Made by a program: the position numbers and the translations under genes
Shown: positions 1 through 5,927 of the stretch, piece by piece
Numbering within the stretch: the stretch's first letter is position 1
Layout: each line of letters begins with the position of its first letter
Notes under the pieces: generated by a model
Seen by the model: only the letters and a program-made list of their open reading frames with translations
Told to the model about the DNA's origin: nothing
Database searches by the model: none
Assembly: GCA_002441265.1 (NCBI GenBank)
Contig: DJVQ01000019.1
Coordinates: 17,606 to 30,583, forward strand
DNA: 12,978 nucleotides
Direction: 5' to 3'
Origin: Syntrophaceae bacterium UBA6252
GTDB taxonomy: Bacteria > Desulfobacterota > Syntrophia > Syntrophales > UBA6807

Positions 1-8
1 AAATACGG

Positions 9-80
9 GAAGTGTCCCGGGTTTTCCCCTTAGAAGTGTCCCCGTTTTTCCGAATCGGAAGTGTCCCTGGTTTTCCGGGA
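9..80. repeat. three degenerate short direct repeats (GAAGTGTCCC family)
   Basis: The word GAAGTGTCCC starts at 9, 33 and 58, each time followed within a few bases by a G/T-rich stretch ending in TTTTCC or TTTTTCC. The spacing is 24 and 25 bp. Each unit carries GGGA/GGAA near its start and TCCC inside, so small foldbacks are possible. Similar short GTCCC repeats lie in intergenic DNA of many deltaproteobacterial genomes, sometimes near REP-associated transposases; that link is inference, since no transposase is in the window. The array may continue leftwards beyond the window edge. Confidence 0.6.
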
Positions 81-86
81 AAAGGC

Positions 87-114
87 TTGCCTGGAGAGAA
101 GGATCGGTGATAAA
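87..114 (+). promoter_or_regulatory. weak candidate promoter for dnaJ
   Basis: TTGCCT (87-92) and GATAAA (109-114) are separated by 16 bp and lie 39 bp before the dnaJ start. Each box matches the sigma-70 consensus at four of six positions. No heat-shock sigma-32 signature (CTTGAA plus CCCCAT), CIRCE element or HAIR element was seen. Weak call. Confidence 0.22.
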
Positions 115-152
115 AGAATGCCCAATTACCTGAAAGTCAATATCGATCGATC

Positions 153-1295
153 ATGGCGAAGGATTTTTACGAAACCCTCGGCGTTCCCCGGGACGCGACC
201 ACCGAGGCCATCAAGAAGGCGTACCGCAAGCTTGCCCGGAAATGGCATCCCGACGTGAACCCGGGAAACCGGGAGGCGGAACAGCGGTTCAAGGAAATCT
301 CCATCGCCTATGAGGCCCTGGGAAGCGAGGACAAGCGGAAGCTCTACGACGAGTTCGGCGAGGAGGGCCTCCAGGCGGGTTTCGATCCGGGGAAGGCGAG
401 ACAGTACCGGGAGTGGCAGTCCTCCTGGCAGAGGGAGCGGGAAGGGCGGCCGGAGGAGTCCTTCGGACGCCACGAGAATTATGAGGACCTCTTCGGCGAT
501 CTTTTCGGTTTTGCCGGAGGGGGAGGGGACCGCGCCTTCCGGGACGGGCGGAAATCGAAGGGGCGGGACCTGGAGCACGAGATGGCCGTCGATTTCCTTG
601 CCGCGCTGAGGGGCGTGGAGACGGAACTGGTCATGGAAAAGACGACCCCCTGTCCCCGTTGCCAGGGATCGGGTACGGAGCCGGGGACGAAACTCATCCC
701 CTGTCCGACCTGCAAGGGCTCCGGACGGATGGATGTCGCCGAGGGGCCGCTCCGCTTCACCCAGGTCTGCCCGCAGTGCGGCGGCCACGGCCGCGTGGGA
801 ACCCCCTGCGGGGAATGCGGCGGCGCCGGCCAGGTCCCCGGAAGGGAACGAATCCGGGTGAAGATACCCCCGGGCGTTCAGGAAGGCGCGCGGATCCGGG
901 TCGCGGGAAAAGGGGAACCGGGAAGGAACGGCGGCGGTCCGGGGGACCTCTATTTGAGAATCCGGGTGAATCCCCACCCGCTTCTGACCCGGAAGGGGGA
1001 CGATCTGTATCTGGACGTGCCCGTCACGGTCCTCGAGGCCCTCGGGGGAGGGCAGGCACGGATCCCCACGGTGGACGGGGAAGTGAACGTGAAGATCCCC
1101 CCGGGAAGCCAGAACGGCCAGATCCTGAGGCTGAAGGGCAAGGGGGCGGTGAACATGAAAACGAAGAAACGGGGGGATTTCATGGTCCGGCTTTCCATTG
1201 TGGTTCCCTCCTCCCGGGAGGAGGAAGCGGTGGAGGCCGCCCGGAAGCTGGACTCCTTTTACCGGGAGGATGTCCGGAAGGGGATCAGGTTGTAA
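153..1295 (+). CDS. dnaJ: DnaJ (Hsp40) co-chaperone, full-length type I
   Basis: Cytoplasmic co-chaperone that delivers unfolded clients to DnaK and stimulates its ATPase. The 380-residue protein has all type I parts. The J domain is about residues 4-70, with the HPD motif at 32-34. A short linker follows, with only small Gly/Phe-rich pieces around 113-125. Four zinc-binding CxxCxGxG-type motifs lie at 167-174, 184-191, 206-213 and 219-226. The substrate-binding beta domains run from about 230 to 350. The linker (about 80-110) is charged and Gln/Trp/Arg-rich rather than a long classical G/F tract. The start is set by the conserved MAKDFYETLGV opening; there is no good Shine-Dalgarno just upstream. 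The next gene begins 3 bp after the stop and encodes a CbpM-like protein, so this may be a second, modulated DnaJ rather than the housekeeping copy beside dnaK, neither of which is visible here. The family assignment is certain; the cellular role is inference. Confidence 0.96.
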   Translation: MAKDFYETLGVPRDATTEAIKKAYRKLARKWHPDVNPGNREAEQRFKEISIAYEALGSEDKRKLYDEFGEEGLQAGFDPGKARQYREWQSSWQREREGRPEESFGRHENYEDLFGDLFGFAGGGGDRAFRDGRKSKGRDLEHEMAVDFLAALRGVETELVMEKTTPCPRCQGSGTEPGTKLIPCPTCKGSGRMDVAEGPLRFTQVCPQCGGHGRVGTPCGECGGAGQVPGRERIRVKIPPGVQEGARIRVAGKGEPGRNGGGPGDLYLRIRVNPHPLLTRKGDDLYLDVPVTVLEALGGGQARIPTVDGEVNVKIPPGSQNGQILRLKGKGAVNMKTKKRGDFMVRLSIVVPSSREEEAVEAARKLDSFYREDVRKGIRL

Positions 1296-1298
1296 TCC

Positions 1299-1616
1299 AT
1301 GGGAAAGGAATACTGGACCACGGAGGAAGTGATCCGTATTTTCGAACTGGACGAGGAGTTCCTTCTTGACCTGGAGGACGAGGAGATTGTCTGCTGCTTC
1401 AGGGAGGAATCCGCCGGAAAGACATACTATTCCCGCGGGGAGCTGGAGAAATTGCGGCTCGTCAAGGTGCTCGTGGAGGAACTGGGGGTGAACCTCCCCG
1501 GCGTCGACATCATCCTTCGAATGCGGCGGGACATGTTTTCCATGCGGAGGCAGTTCGACGCCATCCTGGAAGATCTGGCCCGCAAGATCCGGGCGGAACT
1601 GGAGAGCAAGGAGTAG
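1299..1616 (+). CDS. CbpM-like / MerR-type chaperone modulator
   Basis: A 105-residue acidic protein starting 3 bp after the dnaJ stop, hence almost surely co-transcribed. Residues 1-55 look like a MerR-type HTH-derived module: a WTTEEVIRIF opening, then a helix, then a YYSRGELEKLR segment where MerR proteins have the wing and following helix. Residues 55-105 are predicted helical and charged, with LPGVDIILRMRRDM as in CbpM and HspR relatives. In E. coli, CbpM binds the J domain of CbpA and inhibits it; in actinobacteria the MerR protein HspR represses the dnaK operon. Position and size fit a direct DnaJ modulator best, but a DNA-binding regulator cannot be excluded. The call rests on family likeness and context. 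Confidence 0.75.
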   Translation: MGKEYWTTEEVIRIFELDEEFLLDLEDEEIVCCFREESAGKTYYSRGELEKLRLVKVLVEELGVNLPGVDIILRMRRDMFSMRRQFDAILEDLARKIRAELESKE

Positions 1617-1634
1617 GCCGGGCGGACGCCGGCC
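1616..1634. terminator. GC-rich hairpin between convergent genes
   Basis: GGCC-g-GGC pairs with GCC-GGCC around a GGAC loop, giving a 7-bp stem with one bulge. It starts on the last base of the CbpM-like gene's stop codon and ends 3 bp before the stop of the convergent cyclase gene. No T-run follows on either strand, so it is at best a weak terminator or a transcript-end structure. Confidence 0.3.
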
Positions 1635-1637
1635 CCT

Positions 1638-3548
1638 TCAGCGTTCCTCCTCCTCGGGCGGCAGGCCCTTTCCCCCGAAATAGACCCTGTTCTTCCCTTT
1701 TTTCTTCGCCCGGTACATGCTTTCGTCGGTCCGTTTCAGAAACATGGAAAGTTCCTCGTCCGGATCGTATTCGGCGACGCCGACGCTGACAGTCTTCCGG
1801 ACGGGCGTGATGGACCAGGTCGAAAAGGATTCGTTGGCGAATTCGCTGCGGATTCTCTCGGCGAGCGCCATGGCCGCCTCGCCCGATGTCTCCGGGAGAA
1901 TGGCCGTGAATTCCTCCCCCCCGTACCGGTAGGCCGAGTCGGTCTTCCGGAGGCTCCTCCGGATGACCTGGCCGAGGCGGATCAGCACCTTGTCCCCCTC
2001 CAGATGGCCGAAGGTGTCGTTGTATTTCTTGAAATCGTCGATGTCCAGGAGCAGGAGGGAGAGCGGGTGCCTGTAGCGGTTCGCCCGGTTGATCTCCGAT
2101 TTGAGCTGGCTGTAGAAGTGCCTGGAGTTGTACAGTTTCGTCAGGCCGTCGGTGATGCTGAGTTCCATGTACTTCTTTTCGCTTTCCCTCAGGGCCTCCT
2201 CGGCGAGCTTCCGCGCCGTGATGTCCTCCAGGGTCTCTATGGCCCCGAAAAGGACCCCCTTCGAATCCCTCAGCGCCGCCGCGGTGAACCGGAGCCATTT
2301 CCCGCCGCCGCCCAGTGCGGGGAAGAAATCGGTGGCCTCGTAGGCGTCGTCGATCAGCTTCGATTTGAGATACTTCCCCACATACCACCGGGGGATCTCG
2401 TCGAGAAGGCTGTCCACCAGCAGGTCGGCCATGCACGGGCGGGCCTTGTCGTAAAAAGCCTTCCAGTGGTTTTTCGTTCCGATGATTTTTTCCGCGCGAA
2501 TCTCGCTCAGCTCCTCCAGGGCCTGGTTCCAGTAGATGACCTCGTGGTTCCTCCCGATCACGAAGGTCGGGATGGGGGACCCCTCGAGGACCGATTTCAG
2601 GCGCTGCTCGCTTTCCTTCAGCGCCTCTTCCGCCTGGACCGTTTCGGTGATGTCCTGGAGGGTTTCCATGGACCCGAAGAACCGGCCCTGGGAATCCCGG
2701 AGGACCGCGGCGGTGATGCGGAGCCATTTCCCGCCGTTCCCGAGATCGGGAAAAAAGGAAATGGCGTCGTGGGCCTCGTCGAGGAGTTTCGATTCCTGAT
2801 ATCTGTCCCCGTACCATCGGGGGATCTCATCCAGCCTGCCGTCGGCGAGGAGGTCGGCCATGCAGGGCCGCCGTTCCTTGTAGAATGCCTTCCAGTGGTC
2901 GCCCGTGCCGATGATGACGTCCGCCTTGACGCCGGTCAGCTCTTCCAGAGCGCGGTTCCAGTAGAGAATCCGATGGGAGCCGTCGATGAGAAACGCCGGA
3001 GTGGGGGAGCCTTCGAGGATCGTCTTCAGGCGTTTCTCGCTTTCCCGAAGCGCCATTTCGGCGAGTTTTCCCTCCGTGATGTCCTCCAGGGTCTCGAGAG
3101 CGCCGATGAGGTTCCCCTCGGCGTCCCGGAGGGCCGTCGCGGTGAACCGGAGCCATTTCCCCGACGAGCCGAGGGCGGGGAAGAAATCCGTCGCCTCGAA
3201 GGCTTCCTCGATGAGGTTCGATTTCTTGTATTTGTCGCTGTACCACCGGGAGATCTCATCCTGCAGGCCGTCGGCGATGAGGTCGGCCATGCAGGGCCGT
3301 TCCCTGCTGTAAAAGGCCCTCCAGTGTTCCCGCGTTCCGATGATCCGGTCCGCCGGGAGCCCGCTCAGTTCCTGAAGGGCCCGGTTCCAGTAAAGGACCC
3401 GGTGGTCCCGGCCGATGACGAAGGTGGGGATGGAAAAGCCTTCCAGGATGGTCCGAAGCACCATCCTCCCTTCCGCAGACAGGTCCTGAAGGCCTTCGAT
3501 TCCCTCCTTCACCGCCCTTGTCTTGCCTTTTCCGGTCGCCGGTCTCAT
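1638..3548 (-). CDS. diguanylate cyclase with three tandem PAS domains
   Basis: Makes cyclic di-GMP from two GTP. The 636-residue protein has no transmembrane segment or signal peptide, so it is a cytoplasmic sensor. PAS units lie at about 33-160, 173-304 and 317-445, and a GGDEF domain at about 461-626. The active-site loop is GGEEF (543-547), and an RxxD inhibitory site (RKTD, 534-537) sits five residues before it, so both catalysis and product feedback look intact. Each PAS unit has the same marks: LEG..P.F.I, YWN.AL.EL, IIGT..HW.AFY, RPCMADL, RWY, FFP.LG..GKWLR and LRD. Short acidic linkers (RESEKRL, KESEQRL, RESEKKY) join the units and suggest coiled-coil signalling helices. The start is supported by GGAGAGG six bases upstream, with a promoter candidate at 3597-3568. 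It is transcribed convergently to dnaJ and divergently from the YitT gene. The ligand is unknown. Confidence 0.95.
   Translation of the reverse strand: MRPATGKGKTRAVKEGIEGLQDLSAEGRMVLRTILEGFSIPTFVIGRDHRVLYWNRALQELSGLPADRIIGTREHWRAFYSRERPCMADLIADGLQDEISRWYSDKYKKSNLIEEAFEATDFFPALGSSGKWLRFTATALRDAEGNLIGALETLEDITEGKLAEMALRESEKRLKTILEGSPTPAFLIDGSHRILYWNRALEELTGVKADVIIGTGDHWKAFYKERRPCMADLLADGRLDEIPRWYGDRYQESKLLDEAHDAISFFPDLGNGGKWLRITAAVLRDSQGRFFGSMETLQDITETVQAEEALKESEQRLKSVLEGSPIPTFVIGRNHEVIYWNQALEELSEIRAEKIIGTKNHWKAFYDKARPCMADLLVDSLLDEIPRWYVGKYLKSKLIDDAYEATDFFPALGGGGKWLRFTAAALRDSKGVLFGAIETLEDITARKLAEEALRESEKKYMELSITDGLTKLYNSRHFYSQLKSEINRANRYRHPLSLLLLDIDDFKKYNDTFGHLEGDKVLIRLGQVIRRSLRKTDSAYRYGGEEFTAILPETSGEAAMALAERIRSEFANESFSTWSITPVRKTVSVGVAEYDPDEELSMFLKRTDESMYRAKKKGKNRVYFGGKGLPPEEEER
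2160..3446 (-). repeat. three in-frame 429-bp tandem units encoding the PAS domains
   Basis: The landmark LEG..P.F.I occurs at residues 35, 178 and 321 of the cyclase, exactly 143 residues apart each time. The gene therefore holds three 429-bp units: 3446-3018, 3017-2589 and 2588-2160. Similarity is visible in the DNA too; for example the stretch around GGTTCCAGTA recurs at matching positions in all three. The constant period without indels points to duplication within the gene. Units 1 and 3 share EATDFFPALG and KWLRFTA, which unit 2 lacks. Confidence 0.85.
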
Positions 3549-3567
3549 GATGCGCCTCTCCGTTTCC

Positions 3568-3597
3568 AGAATAAGATGAAACCTCCCGAAGGGTCAA
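3568..3597 (-). promoter_or_regulatory. candidate promoter of the diguanylate cyclase gene
   Basis: Read on the minus strand, TTGACC (3597-3592) and TATTCT (3573-3568) are 18 bp apart. They match sigma-70 boxes at five and four of six positions. The -10 box ends 19 bp before the start codon, so the leader would be very short (about 12 bases), just enough for the GGAGAGG ribosome site. Confidence 0.4.
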
Positions 3598-3644
3598 CCA
3601 AATTGTCCCCGGGAATCCGGGTCGGGGGGTGCCGGTCGTCCGAT

Positions 3645-3675
3645 TTGACAAACCGTCTGACTTCCTCCATATAGG
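3645..3675 (+). promoter_or_regulatory. candidate promoter of the YitT-family gene
   Basis: A perfect TTGACA lies at 3645-3650. The -10 box could be TATAGG (3670-3675, 19-bp spacer) or CATATA (3668-3673, 17-bp spacer). Either would start transcription about 30 bp before the gene. Confidence 0.45.
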
Positions 3676-3711
3676 GTGAAAATCGCTCCGGAACGGGTAA
3701 CGGTTTGACCT

Positions 3712-4596
3712 ATGGCCAAAGGAAGACGTCCTTGGATCGGGATATGGATGCGGCGGACGGGACAGGCACTGTGGAATCTCTGCCTTCTGGCCGTCGGGGC
3801 CGTGTTCTGCGCCGTCGCGGTGAACGGCATTCTCGTCCCCCAGGGATTCGTGAGCGGCGGGCTTACGGGCCTGTCCCTGGTGGTCAAGTACCTCCTGCCC
3901 GCCTGGCCCCTGGGCGGCATCTATCTCGTGCTGAATGTCCCCCTGTTCCTCGTGGGCTGGCGGTTCGTGGGGGGGCGCTTCTTTCTCTACAGCATCGCGG
4001 GCATGGTCTTCTTCTCCGCGGCCCTGCAGTGGGTTCACATGGATTTCGCCGTGGAGGACAGGATCCTGAGCGCGCTTCTGGCCGGGATCCTCACCGGGAT
4101 CGGAACGGGGATCACGCTTCGTTCGGCGGGCTCCGGGGGAGGGACGGACATCCTGGCGGTCATGCTCCTGAAGCACTTTTCGGTCCGTCTCGGAACGACC
4201 GTCCTCGTGTTCAACAGCGTCGTTCTCGCACTGACGGCCCTTCTGTTCTCCCTTCAGGGGGCCCTGTACACCCTGGTGTTCCTGTACGTAGCTTCCAAGG
4301 TCCTCAACATCGTCGTCACCGGGCTGAGCCAGCGGAAAGCGGTGTGGATCGTTTCCCGGGCGTGGGAGGAGATCAACCGGAAGATTCTGGAGGAACTGAA
4401 CCGGGGGGTGACGATCATCGAGGGACGGGGAGGATTCACGGGACAGAAGGGGTGCATTCTCTACACGGTCATCACGTTCCAGGAACTGGCGAGGGTGAAG
4501 ACCATCATCCGCCGTCTCGACCCGCAGGCCTTCGTCGTCGTTTCGGAAACCCTGGAGGTGATGGGCCACCGCATCGGAAACCAGCCCCACTGGTGA
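3712..4596 (+). CDS. YitT family membrane protein (DUF161/DUF2179 type)
   Basis: Inner-membrane protein of 294 residues, the usual length for the family. The N-terminal part (about 18-205) is hydrophobic and reads as five or six membrane helices. It includes the family's glycine-rich SAGSGGGTDILAV segment at 138-150, VNGILVPQGFVSGGLTGLS near 37-55, and SKVLNIVVTGLSQRK at 195-209. The C-terminal part (about 207-290) is a soluble alpha/beta domain of DUF2179 type with the GVTIIEGRGGFTGQ and VVVSETLEVMG segments. The biochemical function of the family is not settled. The ATG at 3712 has a poor ribosome site; ATG 3748 (residue 13) is a possible alternative. It is divergent from the cyclase gene and not in an obvious operon. 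Confidence 0.92.
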   Translation: MAKGRRPWIGIWMRRTGQALWNLCLLAVGAVFCAVAVNGILVPQGFVSGGLTGLSLVVKYLLPAWPLGGIYLVLNVPLFLVGWRFVGGRFFLYSIAGMVFFSAALQWVHMDFAVEDRILSALLAGILTGIGTGITLRSAGSGGGTDILAVMLLKHFSVRLGTTVLVFNSVVLALTALLFSLQGALYTLVFLYVASKVLNIVVTGLSQRKAVWIVSRAWEEINRKILEELNRGVTIIEGRGGFTGQKGCILYTVITFQELARVKTIIRRLDPQAFVVVSETLEVMGHRIGNQPHW

Positions 4597-4615
4597 CGAA
4601 GTCCGGCCTCGGTAT

Positions 4616-4650
4616 AAAAAAAACGGCGCGGCCCTTCAGGGCCGGCGCCG
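4616..4650 (-). terminator. rho-independent terminator of the small exported-protein gene
   Basis: On the minus strand a GC-rich stem (11 bp with one bulged base, arms 4650-4639 and 4634-4624, TGAA loop) is followed by eight Ts (4623-4616). It lies 52 bp after the stop of the minus-strand gene ending at 4702. On the plus strand the run is As in front of the stem, so it does not serve the YitT gene well. Confidence 0.85.
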
Positions 4651-4701
4651 CCTTCGCGTTGGTTGAATCCGCTCAGCCTGAGCGGAGGATCAGCTGCAGC
4701 C

Positions 4702-5178
4702 TCACCCGCTGCCCGCCCCCTGTCCGGAGCCGTCCCGGCCCGTTGAGGGGGGATGGATCTCCACGATCTTTTCCCCGAGCATCTTGACGACCGCCGCCTT
4801 TTTGTCGGAGTACCAGTATCCGATCAGGGTTCCGTCCGGTTCGAGAATTTCCGACCCCGCCGGAAATTCTCTCATGTCGCGGGCGCCTTCCCTGAGCCCC
4901 CGTACGGATTTCTCCAGCACCTTGCTGTCCGCCGGGATTTCCGCCCACAGGGAGGATCGGAGTTCATAATCCTTCCGGATGCCGATGATCCCCCTGGGCC
5001 TGTCCTCCGCGCCGGATGTGTAGTACCGGTATCCGTCCACGATCTGATACGTCTCGAACAAGGTCGTTGCCTTGCCGCTCGGGGACAGGCTTCCGTATTG
5101 GTTCAGGAACGCCTGCAGCGCCTGGGCGCCGGCAAGCGTAAGCACCGCAGCCAGTATGAGTGTCCTGAATGTTCTCAT
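4702..5178 (-). CDS. small exported protein of unknown function (158 aa)
   Basis: Not assigned to a named family. The protein opens with MRTFRTLILAAVLTLAGAQA, a Sec-type signal peptide. Cleavage is possible after AQA (residue 20) or LQA (23), and no lipobox Cys is present. The mature part of about 135 residues has GYRYYTSG (49-56), RPRGIIGIRKDYEL (60-73), LWAEI and GYWYSDKKAAVVKM (120-133). It ends in a Gly/Ser-rich tail (148-158). From memory, the YYTSG...IIGI...LW...WYS pattern recalls small conserved exported proteins of deltaproteobacteria with no known activity; this was not checked. The start at 5178 is chosen because of GGAGGAACGAGAGGA just upstream and the signal peptide beginning there. 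The open frame continues to 5502, but that extension crosses the promoter candidate. It has its own promoter and terminator, so it is monocistronic. Confidence 0.8.
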   Translation of the reverse strand: MRTFRTLILAAVLTLAGAQALQAFLNQYGSLSPSGKATTLFETYQIVDGYRYYTSGAEDRPRGIIGIRKDYELRSSLWAEIPADSKVLEKSVRGLREGARDMREFPAGSEILEPDGTLIGYWYSDKKAAVVKMLGEKIVEIHPPSTGRDGSGQGAGSG

Positions 5179-5220
5179 TCCTCTCGTTCCTCCATGGCGT
5201 GTTTCTTCCGGGTCCGTGGA

Positions 5221-5238
5221 AAAGGAGGTCACTCCTTT
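5221..5238 (-). other. perfect 7-bp hairpin in the leader of the exported-protein gene
   Basis: AAAGGAG, loop TGAC, CTCCTTT on the minus strand, about 43 bp before the start codon and inside the predicted 130-base leader. The first arm contains a Shine-Dalgarno-like AAGGAG with no useful start nearby. It could be a leader structure, a stalled-ribosome site or an operator. Function unknown. Confidence 0.4.
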
Positions 5239-5313
5239 CAGAGATCCCCGAACGGTTCTAGCCGGCTTCGCGGACCGGGGCACGGGAAATTCCAGCGGAT
5301 CGGAAGTATCCTT

Positions 5314-5342
5314 AAAATAAGGTTTCATTCGATTTTTGTCAA
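5314..5342 (-). promoter_or_regulatory. strong candidate promoter of the exported-protein gene
   Basis: On the minus strand, TTGACA (5342-5337) and TATTTT (5319-5314) are exactly 17 bp apart; the -35 box is perfect and the -10 box matches four of six. Transcription would begin near 5307, leaving a leader of about 130 bases before the ATG at 5178. This supports the short start over the longer open frame. Confidence 0.6.
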
Positions 5343-5420
5343 ATAAAACGGAAAATCCACGGTGCGGCACTGCATGGAGGAAGGATTTTCCCCGGACGGT
5401 TTCGGGGAAGCGGAAAAAAG

Positions 5421-5466
5421 TTGACAGCGGATATTTTATATGCCAAATTTCTACTACCAAAATCAT
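5421..5466 (+). promoter_or_regulatory. AT-rich promoter/operator region before marR
   Basis: A perfect TTGACA (5421-5426) is followed after 17 bp by CAAATT (5444-5449), a poor -10 box. The stretch 5431-5463 is strikingly AT-rich for this genome. It contains ATAT-TTT-ATAT (5431-5441) and a loose inverted pair ATTTT...AAAAT. On the minus strand, TAAAAT and TTGGTA boxes with a 16-bp spacer overlap it. It is a plausible site for MarR autoregulation, but no clean palindrome defines an operator. Confidence 0.38.
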
Positions 5467-5476
5467 CAGGGGATCC

Positions 5477-5905
5477 ATGACCGCCAGCAATGACCGTCTC
5501 ATCTTTCTCGTGTTTACGGCCCAGCAGCAATTGCGGAATTATCTGAAGAGGAGGCTTGCCGACGAGGGTGTGCGCATCACCGCCGCGCAGGCGGCCATTC
5601 TTTTCATTCTCGGGGGAAGCAACGGGCAGACCATGTCCGAGCTGAGCCAGGCGCTGCTCGTCGACAACTCCACCCTCACGGGGATGATCGACCGGCTGGA
5701 AAGAATGGGTTTCGCCACCCGGGTGGCGCATCCCGGGGACCGCAGGGCGTATCGCATCGAGGTTTCCCCGGAAGGGCTTTCGGAAGCGCGGAAGGCGAAA
5801 AAGGTGCTCCAGGAAGTGAACGAGGAAATCCGGCGGGATTTTTCCCCGGGGGAGATGGAGAGCTTCAAGCGGGTCCTTCGGGCTTTTTTTAATAAATTTC
5901 ACTGA
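5477..5905 (+). CDS. MarR family transcriptional regulator
   Basis: A 142-residue winged-helix repressor or activator, normal MarR length, expected to bind DNA as a dimer and respond to a small ligand. The recognition region is MSELSQALLVDNSTLTGMIDRLERMGFATR (in two adjoining helices, 53-82), and the wing is HPGDRRAYRIEV (85-96), both typical. Long N- and C-terminal helices (about 5-28 and 100-142) would form the dimer interface. It has no cysteine, so an OhrR-type thiol sensor is excluded. The start at 5477 is preceded by AGGGG; the frame is open further upstream, but that part crosses the AT-rich promoter region. It is the first gene of the cluster, 22 bp ahead of the acyl-CoA dehydrogenase homologue, so it probably controls that operon and itself. 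The ligand is unknown; an acyl-CoA or aromatic acid would fit the neighbours. Confidence 0.93.
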   Translation: MTASNDRLIFLVFTAQQQLRNYLKRRLADEGVRITAAQAAILFILGGSNGQTMSELSQALLVDNSTLTGMIDRLERMGFATRVAHPGDRRAYRIEVSPEGLSEARKAKKVLQEVNEEIRRDFSPGEMESFKRVLRAFFNKFH

Positions 5906-5927
5906 CATCAAGGGGGTGCGGCGGGAT

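Noticed and set aside
1..152. Heat-shock control elements (CIRCE, HAIR, sigma-32 boxes) ahead of dnaJ
   Set aside because: Looked for by eye; no TTAGCACTC-type inverted repeat, CTTGAGT pair or CCCCAT box was present.
61..258. A 65-codon open frame overlapping the start of dnaJ
   Set aside because: It overlaps the J domain in another frame, begins within the repeat array and has no recognisable feature.
2004..3674. A 556-codon open frame on the plus strand across the cyclase gene
   Set aside because: It lies antisense to a clear PAS/GGDEF protein. Its product is low-complexity (Gly, Val, Pro, Arg-rich) with no domain, as expected for a shadow frame in GC-rich DNA; its repeats are only the mirror of the PAS duplications.
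5179..5502. A 108-residue N-terminal extension of the small exported protein
   Set aside because: The signal peptide and ribosome site are at 5178, and the extension would cover the promoter candidate at 5342-5314.
5916..5927. GTG start for the dehydrogenase homologue
   Set aside because: The AGGGGG ribosome site overlaps this GTG, so it can only serve the ATG at 5928.
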